From: Arthrobacter sp. B3I4
GTDB lineage: Bacteria > Actinomycetota > Actinomycetes > Actinomycetales > Micrococcaceae
Length of the DNA stretch: 64,000 nt
Assembly (NCBI RefSeq): GCF_030816855.1
Contig: NZ_JAUSYK010000001.1
Span: 806,001-870,000, forward strand
Direction: 5' to 3'
Both the position numbers and the translations under genes were made by a program. This document shows positions 36,662 to 45,726 of this stretch, in pieces. Under the pieces are notes generated by a model. It ran no database searches and was not told the DNA's origin. It was given only the letters and a program-made list of their open reading frames with translations. Positions within the stretch are counted from its first letter, which is position 1. Every line of letters begins with the position of its first letter.

Positions 36662-38154
36662 CGACCCCGCAGTCCGGCGGCAGTGACCTCGGCCAGGATG
36701 GCGACGTCGGTCTGCTCAGCCCCGTGTCGGCGTCGCCGAAAGTGGCGGCCCTGACCGGGGACCGGGCAGTGCTCGCCGCCATCTTGCGGGTCGAAGCCGG
36801 CTGGGCGCAGGTCCTCGAAGACGCCTCCCTGGCCCCGGCCGGATCCGCCGCCGTCGTGGCCGACGCCGCCGACGTCGGCCGCTACGACCTGGCCGGAATC
36901 GCGGTGCGCGCCCAGGGCGGGGCCAACCCGGTGATCCCGCTGCTCGCAGACCTCCGGGACCAAGTCAGGTCCCTCGACACCGCGGGCGTCGGCGCGGCGA
37001 AGGCCGTGCACACCTCGCTGACCAGCCAGGACGTGCTCGACTCCGCCCTGATGCTGCTGGCTGCCGGCGCCGTCCGGGAATTGCTCGCCGAGGTCCGCCG
37101 CGCGACGTCGGCCTTGGCCGCGCTTGTGGAAGGGCACCAGGACACGCTGTGCGTGGGCCGCAGCCTCACGCAGCACTCTCTACCGTTCAGCTTCGGGCTC
37201 AAAGCAGCGCAGTGGTTCTCCGGGCTCGCCGCGGCCGCGCACCGGCTGGAGTCCCTGGAATTTCCCGTGCAGACCGGGGGAGCTGCCGGCACGATGGCGG
37301 CCGGCACCGTACTGACCGCGGACTCGGGGCTGTCGCCTTTCGACCTGTCGGACCGGCTGGCGGCGCGGCTGGAACTTGCGCCGGTGCCGGCGCCATGGCA
37401 CACCAACCGGCTTGCGGTCACCGCACTCGGTGACGCCCTGGCCGCCGTGACGGACGCGGCCGGCAAAATCGCCGCCGACGTGCTCTTCCTGGCCCGTCCC
37501 GAGGTGGCGGAACTCGCCGAACCCCGGGCTGCGGGCCGGGGCGGCTCCTCGGCCATGCCGCAGAAACAGAATCCGGTGCTGTCCGTGCTGGTGCGCAGCA
37601 CCGCATTGCAGGCTCCTGCCCTGGCTGCCCAACTGCACCTCGCGGCGGCGACCTTCAATGACGAACGCGCCGACGGGGCCTGGCACAGCGAGTGGCCCGC
37701 ACTGCGCTCCCTGCTCCGCCTGAGCCTGGGCGCCGCCGGACAGCTCCGCGAGCTCGCCGAAGGCCTGCAGGTTTTCCCGACGGCGATGCGCCGGAACCTC
37801 GACCTCTCCGGCCCGCTGCTGCTCTCCGAGGCGGTAAGCGCTGCCGTGGGGCCCCTGCTTGGCGCTGACGGCCGGCGCCGCCTGCAGGACGTGGTGGACC
37901 AGACCCTGGCAGTGCCTGCAGCCGAACAGCCCGGCACGTACCGAAAACTGCTCCGGGCAGCAGTTCCGGCCGAGATGCTCTCCGATGAACGGATCGAGGA
38001 GCTGCTGGACCCGGCCAACTATTTGGGCCAGGCAGCCGAGATCTCCCGCCGCATTCTTGCAGCCTGGCCGGACTTCGCGCTGTCCCCGGCTCAACCGACC
38101 CAAGAGTCCGAACCGGACAACCCGACCAAAGAGAACGGAGCCACCCGTGGCTAG
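36658..38154 (+). CDS. pcaB: 3-carboxy-cis,cis-muconate cycloisomerase
   Basis: A 498-residue fumarase/aspartase-superfamily enzyme that forms 4-carboxymuconolactone from the PcaHG product. The superfamily signature GGSSAMPQKQNP (about 298) and the catalytic region TSLTSQDVLDSALML (about 120) are present. A Pro/Glu/Asn-rich tail follows residue 470, and a polar N-terminal extension makes it slightly longer than bacterial PcaB. GTG start overlaps pcaG; its stop overlaps the pcaD start by 8 nt. Confidence 0.92.
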   Translation: MTTPQSGGSDLGQDGDVGLLSPVSASPKVAALTGDRAVLAAILRVEAGWAQVLEDASLAPAGSAAVVADAADVGRYDLAGIAVRAQGGANPVIPLLADLRDQVRSLDTAGVGAAKAVHTSLTSQDVLDSALMLLAAGAVRELLAEVRRATSALAALVEGHQDTLCVGRSLTQHSLPFSFGLKAAQWFSGLAAAAHRLESLEFPVQTGGAAGTMAAGTVLTADSGLSPFDLSDRLAARLELAPVPAPWHTNRLAVTALGDALAAVTDAAGKIAADVLFLARPEVAELAEPRAAGRGGSSAMPQKQNPVLSVLVRSTALQAPALAAQLHLAAATFNDERADGAWHSEWPALRSLLRLSLGAAGQLRELAEGLQVFPTAMRRNLDLSGPLLLSEAVSAAVGPLLGADGRRRLQDVVDQTLAVPAAEQPGTYRKLLRAAVPAEMLSDERIEELLDPANYLGQAAEISRRILAAWPDFALSPAQPTQESEPDNPTKENGATRG

Positions 38155-38965
38155 ACCTACCGTCAAGGCCGTCCTGCTCTCGCCCGTGCGGGAGCTCGGC
38201 GACAAACCCCTCCTGGTCGTCGGCCCGTCGCTGGGCACGTCCACGCTGCTCTGGAGCCAGGCCGGTGCCCTGCTGGGGGACGGCGCCGACGTCGTCGCCT
38301 GGGATCTGCCCGGCCACGGTGTCTCGCCGGCCGCGGCGGAGAGCTTCACGGTCGCGGAACTGGCCGACGCCGTCGTCGAACTGGTCGATTCGATTGCCCC
38401 CGGCGCGCGGTTCCATTACGCGGGCGTCTCGCTGGGCGGCGCGGTCGGCCTGCAGCTGGGCATCAAACACGGTGAACGGCTCAAGAGCCTGTCAGTGCAG
38501 TGCAGCGGTGCGAAGATCGGCACCCCCGAGGGCTGGCTGGAGCGGGCCGAGACCGTCCGCAACCAGGGCACCCCGGTGATGATTGAGGGCTCGGCCCAGC
38601 GCTGGTTCGCGCCCGGTTTCATGGAGCACGAGCCCGAGCGCAGCAGCCGGCTGCTGCACACCTTGCGCGACGCCGACCGATTCAGCTACGCCTACTGCTG
38701 TGAGGCCCTCGCCGGCTTCGACGTGCGCAGCGAACTCGGCAGTATCCGGGTCCCCATCCAGGCCCTGGCCGGCGCCGAGGACACCGTGGCGCCGCCGTCG
38801 TTGGCCAAGGAGATTGCGGACGGCATCAGCGCCGGCGGCGGAACCGCCAACGCGGCCACCCTGGCCGGGGTGGCCCATCTGGCGCCCTTCGAGGCACCCG
38901 GCCATGTGGCCGAACTGCTGCGCGGCCTGATCGGCTGGGCCGAAGCCAGCGGAGCCGGCAAATGA
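38147..38965 (+). CDS. pcaD: 3-oxoadipate enol-lactone hydrolase
   Basis: A 272-residue alpha/beta hydrolase. The nucleophile elbow is AGVSLGGAVG (Ser about 89), the acid is likely in AGAEDTVAP (Asp about 210) and the base in GVAHLAPFEAPG (His about 245). It hydrolyses the enol-lactone to 3-oxoadipate. Here PcaD and PcaC are separate genes, unlike the fused PcaL of Streptomyces and Rhodococcus. Start GTG 38147 lies inside the end of pcaB. Confidence 0.9.
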   Translation: MARPTVKAVLLSPVRELGDKPLLVVGPSLGTSTLLWSQAGALLGDGADVVAWDLPGHGVSPAAAESFTVAELADAVVELVDSIAPGARFHYAGVSLGGAVGLQLGIKHGERLKSLSVQCSGAKIGTPEGWLERAETVRNQGTPVMIEGSAQRWFAPGFMEHEPERSSRLLHTLRDADRFSYAYCCEALAGFDVRSELGSIRVPIQALAGAEDTVAPPSLAKEIADGISAGGGTANAATLAGVAHLAPFEAPGHVAELLRGLIGWAEASGAGK

Positions 38966-39420
38966 CCGGGGCGGAACGGCAGGGCCTGGAACGGCACGGA
39001 GCAGTCCAGCCGGAGGCCACCAGCCGGGAGATCTACGACGGCGGCATGAAGGTCCGCCGCGAGGTCCTTGGTGCCGCCCACGTGGACCGGGCGAATGCCA
39101 ACAAGGATTCCTTTACCGAAGACTTCCAGGACATGATCACCCGGATCGCCTGGGGCGGGATCTGGACCCGGCCCGGGCTCAGCCGGCAGATGCGGTCGGC
39201 CGTGACCATCACCGCGATGGTGGCACACGGCCACTGGGACGAGCTGGCCATGCACATCCGTGCCGCCCTCACCAACGGTCTGAGCCGGGACGAGATTAAG
39301 GAAATCCTGCTGCAGACCGCCATCTATTGCGGGGTCCCCTCGGCCAACACCGCCTTCAAAACCGCGCAGCAGGTGTTCCGCGAGCTGGACACCCCAGGCG
39401 CGGCGGCCCCACCCAACTAG
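38962..39420 (+). CDS. pcaC: 4-carboxymuconolactone decarboxylase
   Basis: A 152-residue member of the carboxymuconolactone decarboxylase (AhpD-like helical) family, slightly extended at the N-terminus. The core runs YDGGMKVRREVLGAAHVDRA through FTEDFQDMITRIAWGGIWTRPGL to LLQTAIYCGVPSANTAF, all typical of PcaC. It acts between PcaB and PcaD. ATG overlaps the pcaD stop (ATGA). Confidence 0.92.
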   Translation: MTGAERQGLERHGAVQPEATSREIYDGGMKVRREVLGAAHVDRANANKDSFTEDFQDMITRIAWGGIWTRPGLSRQMRSAVTITAMVAHGHWDELAMHIRAALTNGLSRDEIKEILLQTAIYCGVPSANTAFKTAQQVFRELDTPGAAAPPN

Positions 39421-39443
39421 CTCGCCATCCAAAGGGACAAATT

Positions 39444-40658
39444 ATGACTGAGGCTTTTGTGTACGACGCCGTGCGGACCCCGTTCGGCAGGTTCGGCGGC
39501 GGACTCGCCGGGGTCCGACCGGACGACCTCGCCGCACACGTGATCAGCGAGGCGGTGAAGCGTGCCCCCGGGCTCGACGTCGAGCGCATCGACGAGGTGG
39601 TGTTCGGCAACGCCAACGGTGCAGGCGAAGAAAACCGCAACGTCGCCCGGATGGGTACCTTGCTCGCGGGCCTGCCGGTCTCCATTCCGGGGACCACGGT
39701 CAACCGGCTGTGCGGATCCTCTCTGGACGCGGCAATCATCGCGTCGCGTCAGATCAACACCGGCGACGCGGAGCTGATGCTGGTCGGCGGGGTTGAATCG
39801 ATGTCCCGGGCGCCGTGGGTGCTGCCCAAGACTGAGAAGCCGTACCCGGCCGGGAACATGACCCTGGTCTCCACGACGCTGGGCTGGCGCCTGGTGAACA
39901 AGGCCATGCGTCCGGACTGGACCGTGTCCCTGGGCGAGGCCACCGAACGGTTGGCCGAAAAGTACCAGGTGGGCCGCCGGCAGCAGGACGAGTTTGCAGC
40001 CAACTCTCACAACCTCGCAGCGGCAGCCTGGGATGAGGGCTTCTATGACCGGCTCGTCACCGCAGTTCCGGGCACGGACCTGGTTCGGGACGAAGGCATC
40101 CGGCCCGGGTCCACGCCGGAGAAACTCGCCGCCCTGAAGACCGTGTTCCGCAAAGAGCCGGAGGGCGCCGAGGTCGGCGGTACCGTCACCGCCGGCAACG
40201 CTTCGCCGCTCTCGGACGGCGCATCCGCGGCGTGGCTGGGCAGCGAAGCAGCCGCCGGGATCCTCGGTCTGGACCCGCTGGCCCGGATCGCCGGGCGCGG
40301 TGCGCACGCCAACGACCCGCAGTACTTCGGTTTCGCCCCGGTGGAGGCGGCGAACAAGGCCCTCGCCAAGGCCGGCATCGGCTGGGATCAGGTGGGCGCC
40401 GTCGAGCTTAACGAAGCGTTCGCCGCGCAGTCATTGGCCTGCATCAACGCCTGGGGTATTGACCCGGCCATCGTCAACCGGCACGGCGGTGCCATTGCGA
40501 TGGGACACCCGCTGGGCGCGTCGGGCGGCCGTATCCTCGGTACCCTCGCCCGCTCGCTGCAGGCCTCCGGGCAGCGCTGGGGCGTCGCCGCTATCTGCAT
40601 CGGCGTCGGCCAGGGCCTGGCTGTCGTCCTCGAAAACGTGACCGCCGGAAAGGCCTAA
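39444..40658 (+). CDS. pcaF: 3-oxoadipyl-CoA thiolase
   Basis: A 404-residue thiolase cleaving 3-oxoadipyl-CoA to succinyl-CoA and acetyl-CoA. The acyl-accepting Cys is in NRLCGSSLDA (about 92), the catalytic His in GGAIAMGHPLGASGGR (about 358) and the second Cys in AAICIGVGQG (about 388). It starts 23 bp after pcaC at ATG 39444; there is no separate promoter visible. It precedes pcaIJ in the order CoA thiolase then transferase. Confidence 0.92.
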   Translation: MTEAFVYDAVRTPFGRFGGGLAGVRPDDLAAHVISEAVKRAPGLDVERIDEVVFGNANGAGEENRNVARMGTLLAGLPVSIPGTTVNRLCGSSLDAAIIASRQINTGDAELMLVGGVESMSRAPWVLPKTEKPYPAGNMTLVSTTLGWRLVNKAMRPDWTVSLGEATERLAEKYQVGRRQQDEFAANSHNLAAAAWDEGFYDRLVTAVPGTDLVRDEGIRPGSTPEKLAALKTVFRKEPEGAEVGGTVTAGNASPLSDGASAAWLGSEAAAGILGLDPLARIAGRGAHANDPQYFGFAPVEAANKALAKAGIGWDQVGAVELNEAFAAQSLACINAWGIDPAIVNRHGGAIAMGHPLGASGGRILGTLARSLQASGQRWGVAAICIGVGQGLAVVLENVTAGKA

Positions 40659-40662
40659 GGGA

Positions 40663-41322
40663 ATGCTCAGCTTTCTAGACACCGTCGGCGAGGCCGTCGC
40701 CTCGATCCAGGACGGTTCAACCGTCATGATCGGCGGCTTCGGCAACGCGGGCCAACCGTTCGAACTCATCGACGCGCTGCTGGACTGCGGCGCCACGGAC
40801 CTCACCGTGGTCAACAACAACGCCGGCCAGGGCGACCAGGGCCTGGCGCTGCTGATCAAGGAGGGCAGGGTGAAGAAAATGATCTGTTCCTTCCCGCGGC
40901 AATCCGACTCCTGGCATTTCGACGCGAAATTCCGCGCCGGCGAGATCGAGCTGGAGCTGGTCCCGCAGGGCAACCTGGCCGAACGGATCCGGGCCGCGGG
41001 CGCAGGGATCGGCGGGTTCTTCACCCCCACCGGGTACGGCACCATGCTGGCTGAGGGCAAGGAAACCCGCTTCCTGGACGGCAAATGGCAGGTGTTCGAA
41101 ACGCCCCTCCACGCCGACGTCGCACTGATCAAGGCGCTGAGGGCCGACGGCAAGGGCAACCTCGTCTACCGCAAAACTGCGCGGAACTTCGGCCCGATCA
41201 TGGCCGCCGCGGCAAAGCACACGATCGCGCAGGTCGCCGAGCTTGTCCCTACCGGCGGCCTGGACCCGGAGAACGTCGTAACCCCCGGAATCTACGTCAA
41301 CAGCATCGTGAAGGTGGCCTGA
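40663..41322 (+). CDS. pcaI: 3-oxoadipate CoA-transferase subunit A
   Basis: A 219-residue family-I CoA-transferase subunit. It carries the glycine-rich MIGGFGNAGQP (about 23) and LTVVNNNAGQGDQGLALLI, both typical of the A subunit, which lacks the catalytic Glu. With PcaJ it moves CoA from succinyl-CoA to 3-oxoadipate. Its stop overlaps the pcaJ ATG (TGATG). Confidence 0.92.
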   Translation: MLSFLDTVGEAVASIQDGSTVMIGGFGNAGQPFELIDALLDCGATDLTVVNNNAGQGDQGLALLIKEGRVKKMICSFPRQSDSWHFDAKFRAGEIELELVPQGNLAERIRAAGAGIGGFFTPTGYGTMLAEGKETRFLDGKWQVFETPLHADVALIKALRADGKGNLVYRKTARNFGPIMAAAAKHTIAQVAELVPTGGLDPENVVTPGIYVNSIVKVA

Positions 41323-41990
41323 TGAGCATCGAGACAAGCCTCCAGACGTCAGCGACACCCCTGGGCCGTGATGACCTCGCCCGCCTGGTCGCCCGGGACA
41401 TCCAGCCCGGATCCTTCGTCAACCTCGGCATCGGCCAGCCCACCCTGGTCTCCAACTACCTCAAACCCGAGCAGAACATCACCCTGCACACCGAGAACGG
41501 CATGCTCGGCATGGGCCCGGAAGCCACCGGGGACCAGATCGACGGCGACCTCATCAACGCCGGCAAGATTCCCGTGACCGAACTGCCCGGAGCGTCCTAC
41601 TTCCACCACGCCGACTCCTTCGCGATCATGCGCGGCGGCCACCTGGACATCTGCGTGCTGGGGGCCTTCCAGGTCTCCGCGACCGGGGACCTCGCCAACT
41701 GGCACACGGGCGCGCCGGACGCGATACCCGCCGTCGGCGGCGCGATGGACCTGGCGACAGGGGCCAAGGACGTCTTCGTGATGATGACGCTGCTGACCCG
41801 TGAAGGTGCGTCCAAGCTGGTTGAGGCGTGCAGCTACCCGCTGACCGGAATCGGCTGCGTCACGCGCGTCTACACGGATAAGGCCGTCTTCCTCACCGGG
41901 CCCGACGGCGTCCGGGTACGCGAGACCTTCGGCTGCACCTTCGAGGAGCTGCGCGGCCTCGTGCCGGTGCCGCTCGAGCCCGCACCCTGA
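41322..41990 (+). CDS. pcaJ: 3-oxoadipate CoA-transferase subunit B
   Basis: A 222-residue B subunit with the catalytic Glu in LHTENGMLGMG (about 52) and the SYFHHADSFAIMRGGHLD motif (about 88). It is the last catabolic gene of the operon; a long imperfect hairpin follows before pcaR. Confidence 0.92.
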   Translation: MSIETSLQTSATPLGRDDLARLVARDIQPGSFVNLGIGQPTLVSNYLKPEQNITLHTENGMLGMGPEATGDQIDGDLINAGKIPVTELPGASYFHHADSFAIMRGGHLDICVLGAFQVSATGDLANWHTGAPDAIPAVGGAMDLATGAKDVFVMMTLLTREGASKLVEACSYPLTGIGCVTRVYTDKAVFLTGPDGVRVRETFGCTFEELRGLVPVPLEPAP

Positions 41991-41999
41991 CCCGCCAGA

Positions 42000-42063
42000 G
42001 CGCGAACGTACACTTGGGGCCCGGCCGGAGCGCCGTTTCGGGGCCTGAAGTGTCCGTTCGCGC
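42000..42063. terminator. Long imperfect hairpin between pcaJ and pcaR
   Basis: GCGCGAACGTACACTT (42000-42015) pairs with AAGTGTCCGTTCGCGC (42048-42063) at 15 of 16 positions, with GGCC stretches able to extend it inward. No T-run follows. It may end the pca transcript or be a dispersed intergenic repeat. Confidence 0.5.
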
Positions 42064-42095
42064 GGATAAAGTGATGCGTGATCGAAAGGCGTGAC

Positions 42096-42914
42096 ATGAC
42101 CGAGACAGCACAAGGCAACCAGGCCGGTGACGGGCCCGCGGCCAGCGACCAGTATGTGCAGTCATTGGCGAGGGGACTGGCGGTGATCCGGTCCTTTGAC
42201 TCGGAACATCCGCTGATGACGCTGACCGAGGTGGCGGCGCGGACAGAGCTGACCCGGGCCACGGCGCGGCGTTTCCTGCACACCCTGGTGGAGCTGGGCT
42301 ACGTCCGCACCGATGGCAAGGCTTTCGCACTGACCGCCAAGGTGCTGCAGCTCGGCTACGCCTACCTGTCCGGGCTGTCGCTGCCGCAATTCGCCCAGCC
42401 GCATCTGGAGGAGCTCTCACTGAAGCTGGGGGAGTCGACGTCGGCCGCGGTGCTGGAGGGGACGGACATCGCCTACGTCGCCAGGGTCGCAACGCGCCGG
42501 ATCATGACGGTCGGGATCACCGTCGGCACCCGCTTCCCCGCATACGCCACGTCGATGGGCCGGGTCCTGCTGGCCGCTCTTCCGCCCGCACAGCTGCAGC
42601 AGTACCTGGCTGCCGCGGAGATCCGCCCCCTGACCCCCCGGGCCATCGGCACCCAAGAAGAGCTGCTGGCGGAACTGGACAAGGTGCGGGCGCAGGGCTG
42701 GTGCCTGCTGAACCAGGAACTGGAGCTCGGACTAATGTCGCTCGCCGCACCCGTCTATGACGGGCCGGACAAGGTGGTGGCGGCCATCAACGTCTCACTG
42801 CAGGCTCAGTCAGTCGCGGCGCAGCCGGATCCGGAGGCGTTCCTGGATTCCGTGCGCCAGGCGGCCGTCGCCACCGCGAAGCTTATTTCCGCGGACCTTT
42901 CCGCTGGCCGCTGA
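42096..42914 (+). CDS. pcaR: IclR-family regulator of the pca genes
   Basis: A 272-residue IclR protein of the PcaR/PcaU group: SLARGLAVIRSFDSEHPLMTLTEVA (about 22-46, shown as family-typical start), ELTRATARRFLHTLVELGYV recognition helix, and the effector domain with YVARVATRRIMTVGITVG and CLLNQELELGLMSLAAPV. The PcaR group responds to 3-oxoadipate. ATG 42096 follows GAAAGG at 6 nt; GTG 42078 is an alternative. It is on the same strand downstream of pcaJ. Confidence 0.9.
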   Translation: MTETAQGNQAGDGPAASDQYVQSLARGLAVIRSFDSEHPLMTLTEVAARTELTRATARRFLHTLVELGYVRTDGKAFALTAKVLQLGYAYLSGLSLPQFAQPHLEELSLKLGESTSAAVLEGTDIAYVARVATRRIMTVGITVGTRFPAYATSMGRVLLAALPPAQLQQYLAAAEIRPLTPRAIGTQEELLAELDKVRAQGWCLLNQELELGLMSLAAPVYDGPDKVVAAINVSLQAQSVAAQPDPEAFLDSVRQAAVATAKLISADLSAGR

Positions 42915-42935
42915 CTGCTTTAGCACGGCCGGCGG

Positions 42936-43559
42936 CTAGGTGCGGCGGGACTGGGCGAACAGCTGCCGCAGCGTGAAGAAACAGCCCAGACCGCTGAAGA
43001 TCAGCGCCATGACGAACTCTTTGAGGAGCCCCTGGACGAGCTCCGGATTGTTGCCCAGGTTGTACACCAGCATGTTCCATGCTTCCGGCTCGAACAGCAG
43101 GGCCAGCGGCGAGGCCGCAAAGTACTCCGCCACATCCAGCCAGATGGTGCCGAGAAAACCGAGCAACACGGTCACCACCGTCACCGCGACCACCACCCAC
43201 GCCCCGCGCCGCGTCATGGTGCCGCCCCTGCCCGCGGTGCTGCCGGCCAGATAAAGACGGGCGGCCCCGGCAGCCGATACGAGCGCCACGATTGATGCCA
43301 TCCACCCCAGCTCCCAGAGGATCAACCACAGTCCGACGCCGACCGGTACCACGGCGAGGGCAAAAACCGTGCCGCGCACCGCGTTGTCCAGGTTCTCCGT
43401 GGTGGCTCGGGGAAGGGGCAACGCCGGCAGTTGGGCCTGTCGGTGCTCCGAGGAATCAGGCCAAGGCGCACCCTCCGGCCAGCGCTGGCCGTATTGCGGC
43501 TCGGCGTGTCCGGAGACGTCTGGTTCATTCCTGGCGTCAAATTCTGCGCGCTCGGTCAT
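42936..43559 (-). CDS. Hypothetical four-helix membrane protein
   Basis: A 207-residue protein with a 55-residue polar, acidic N-terminus rich in Pro and Gln, then four hydrophobic helices (about 62-80, 82-102, 118-140 and 178-195). I do not recognise the family. A double ATG (43562/43559) follows GGGGGA; I use the second. It converges with pcaR and has no linked neighbour. Confidence 0.6.
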   Translation of the reverse strand: MTERAEFDARNEPDVSGHAEPQYGQRWPEGAPWPDSSEHRQAQLPALPLPRATTENLDNAVRGTVFALAVVPVGVGLWLILWELGWMASIVALVSAAGAARLYLAGSTAGRGGTMTRRGAWVVVAVTVVTVLLGFLGTIWLDVAEYFAASPLALLFEPEAWNMLVYNLGNNPELVQGLLKEFVMALIFSGLGCFFTLRQLFAQSRRT

Positions 43560-43670
43560 CATTCCCCCAAATGAGATGAGTCTGCCGGCCAACCGGCCGG
43601 CAATTCGCGCTCAGTCTGGCACACCCCGGGGAAAAGGGATGGTTTTAGCCGGACTGTTTCATCTGCGGCG

Positions 43671-43904
43671 TCAGTGCCCCGATGGCTCCTGGGTCGACAG
43701 CGCGATCATTACCCCGGACTCGTGGTCGCTGATCCGCAGGTGCAGCGGCCGGTCCACGAGGCTGGCGTGCATGTCCTCGCTGTCCTCGGGGGCCAGTTGC
43801 TCCGCGAGCCGGGTGAGCGCCAGGGCCATGGCCCGTCCCCAGTCGTGCGGGTCCCGGCTTGATGCTTCAGCCTCTGCCGAGTAATTCTCTTCTGGTCCGG
43901 TCAT
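43671..43904 (-). CDS. Small acidic hypothetical protein
   Basis: A 77-residue soluble acidic protein (MTGPEENYSAEAEASS at the start) with a helical middle and a C-terminal DHESGVMIALSTQEPSG segment. No family recognised. The ATG at 43904 is preferred to one at 43925 because the extension is short and the ribosome site GGCGGGCAC is nearer. Coding bias agrees with a real gene, but evidence is limited. Confidence 0.5.
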   Translation of the reverse strand: MTGPEENYSAEAEASSRDPHDWGRAMALALTRLAEQLAPEDSEDMHASLVDRPLHLRISDHESGVMIALSTQEPSGH

Positions 43905-44061
43905 GTGCCCGCCTTCCGCGTCCAAAACGCGGCCGCCCCGGCGAATCCGGAGAGGCGTCCGGCCGGGCCGGCACGCTTCAGTCCTTGAACATGCCAGTGT
44001 AGTGACCGCCGGGACAATGCGTCCACGTTTGGCCGCTGCTCCGCGAGTTGCCGTGCACAGC

Positions 44062-44067
44062 TAAGAT
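44062..44067 (+). promoter_or_regulatory. Putative -10 box of the lipid kinase gene
   Basis: TAAGAT lies 41 nt before the ATG at 44109, which has its own ribosome site GAAGGAC. Confidence 0.35.
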
Positions 44068-44108
44068 TTCCTTGCGGGGCCCTTCCCGCCACTCGCCCGA
44101 AGGACGAC

Positions 44109-45131
44109 ATGCCCCAGACCAGTCCCGCCGCCCCGACCAGTCCCGCCGCGCCGGCCAAGCCCGACGGGCAGGCGCCGGCCGCCCAGACCAGCCCCGCAGA
44201 GGACACCCCCGCCCAGCTCAAGCGCGCCGCCGTCGTTGTTAACCCGATGAAATCCTCCGGCGAGGATTTCAAGGCGGCGTTCTTCCGGCTGTGCGAGACC
44301 CAAGGCTGGGCGGAACCGCTGTGGCTGGAAACCACAGCCGAGGACACCGGCCTGGGCCAGACGCGTGAAGCGCTCGAGGCCGGGGCCGACGTCGTCATCG
44401 CCGCCGGCGGCGACGGAACCGTCCGCTGCGTGGCGGAGATCCTCGCGGGCACCGGCACGCCGATGGGCCTGGTGCCGATGGGCACCGGCAACCTGCTGGC
44501 CCGCAACATGAACGTCGAGATCAGCGACCCGGTTGCCGCCAGCTACGACATCCTGAACGGCTCGGACGTCAAGTTGGACGTGGTCAGGGCGACGCTGGAC
44601 CACAGCGAGGACGAGCAACTCTTCCTGGTCATGGCAGGTCTCGGCTACGACGCGGCCATCATGGCCAACACCGTCGATGAACTCAAAGACCGCGTGGGAT
44701 GGCTGGCGTATGTGGAGGCCGGCATCCGGCACCTGCCCGGCAAGCCGGTTCGGGCGAAGATCAGCGTCGACGGCGGGCATCCGGTCCGGCGTCGGATCCG
44801 CAGCGTAATGGTCGGCAACTGCGGCAAAATCACCGGCGGCGTGGAGGTGTTCCCCGACGCCCGGCTCGATGATGACATCCTCGACGTCCTCATCCTGGCC
44901 CCGCAGGGCAAGCTGGGCTGGTTCGGTGTGCTGGCGGGGATGTTCGGGCGCAAAAAGGGCAAGACCAAGTCGGTCGAGTACTTCGCCGGAAAGACCGCGG
45001 AAATCAGTCTCGAACACGCCCTGGAATTCCAGCTCGACGGTGACCACATCGGCAAGGCCAAACATCTCAAGGTCGCCGTGGAACACGGGGCGCTGACCAT
45101 CCGGATGACGAAGCCGGCCAAGCTCACGTAG
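44109..45131 (+). CDS. Diacylglycerol kinase-family lipid kinase
   Basis: A 340-residue protein with a Pro/Ala-rich N-terminal tail (about 1-35) and the DAGK catalytic fold: VVVNPMKSS (about 41), the ATP site AAGGDGTVRCVAEIL (about 98) and the PMGTGNLLARNM motif (about 125). The C-terminal beta-sandwich begins near residue 165. Such enzymes phosphorylate diacylglycerol, sphingoid bases or related lipids. It converges with mscL, 6 bp away. Confidence 0.9.
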   Translation: MPQTSPAAPTSPAAPAKPDGQAPAAQTSPAEDTPAQLKRAAVVVNPMKSSGEDFKAAFFRLCETQGWAEPLWLETTAEDTGLGQTREALEAGADVVIAAGGDGTVRCVAEILAGTGTPMGLVPMGTGNLLARNMNVEISDPVAASYDILNGSDVKLDVVRATLDHSEDEQLFLVMAGLGYDAAIMANTVDELKDRVGWLAYVEAGIRHLPGKPVRAKISVDGGHPVRRRIRSVMVGNCGKITGGVEVFPDARLDDDILDVLILAPQGKLGWFGVLAGMFGRKKGKTKSVEYFAGKTAEISLEHALEFQLDGDHIGKAKHLKVAVEHGALTIRMTKPAKLT

Positions 45132-45137
45132 CGGTTT

Positions 45138-45608
45138 TCAGTGGCGGGCTGCGGACCTGGTTGCTCCGGTGTCCGCTGCGTTGTCCGGCCGGGCGATGGT
45201 CCCGGTGTCCGCCAGCCCGGCCAGCAGGTCGCGGATTTCCGCCAGTAGCGCGGTGTCAGCCGGCAGGGGCTTCTCCTCCGGTTCCGCTGTGGCGAGCCGG
45301 TGCTTGACGATCCTGTTGATCCGGTTCATCGGCGCCACGAAAATGAAGTAGACCACGGCCGCGGTGATGAAGAATGTCACCAGTGCCGTGATGACGGCAC
45401 CGATGTTGACGAAAGTCTTCTCGTTGCCAGGCCAGATGTGGAAGCCGAGGCCATCAGTCTCCACGCCCCCGGCGGCGGCGATGATCGGGTTGACGATGTT
45501 CGTGGTGAACGCCGTCACCAAGGCGGTGAAGGCCGTGCCCACGACGACGGCGATGGACAGTTCGATCACGTTGCCGCGCAGGATGAAGTCCTTGAATCCT
45601 TTGAGCAT
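45138..45608 (-). CDS. mscL: Large-conductance mechanosensitive channel
   Basis: The 156-residue channel has the hallmark N-terminus MLKGFKDFILRGNVIELSIAV, where the amphipathic helix leads into TM1, a periplasmic loop with GLGFHIWPGNE, TM2 (about 65-92: NIGAVITALVTFFITAAVVYFIFV) and a charged cytoplasmic bundle (AEPEEKPLPADTALLAEIRDLL). It opens under membrane tension to release solutes on osmotic downshock. Divergent from the FUSC gene. Confidence 0.95.
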   Translation of the reverse strand: MLKGFKDFILRGNVIELSIAVVVGTAFTALVTAFTTNIVNPIIAAAGGVETDGLGFHIWPGNEKTFVNIGAVITALVTFFITAAVVYFIFVAPMNRINRIVKHRLATAEPEEKPLPADTALLAEIRDLLAGLADTGTIARPDNAADTGATRSAARH

Positions 45609-45726
45609 GGGGGTCCTCCGGAGGAATGCCGAGTGGGTGGTTCAACCGCTCGACGCTACCACCTTGCACGCCTCCGACCGCTTCCATTGACCGGAAGATG
45701 AAGCGGCTGGAGGCCGGATCCGGGCG

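Noticed and set aside
44061..45086. 341-codon minus-strand frame opposite the lipid kinase
   Set aside because: The plus strand carries a full diacylglycerol-kinase pattern (GGDGT, PMGTGN). The minus frame has no recognisable domain and is a GC-bias shadow.
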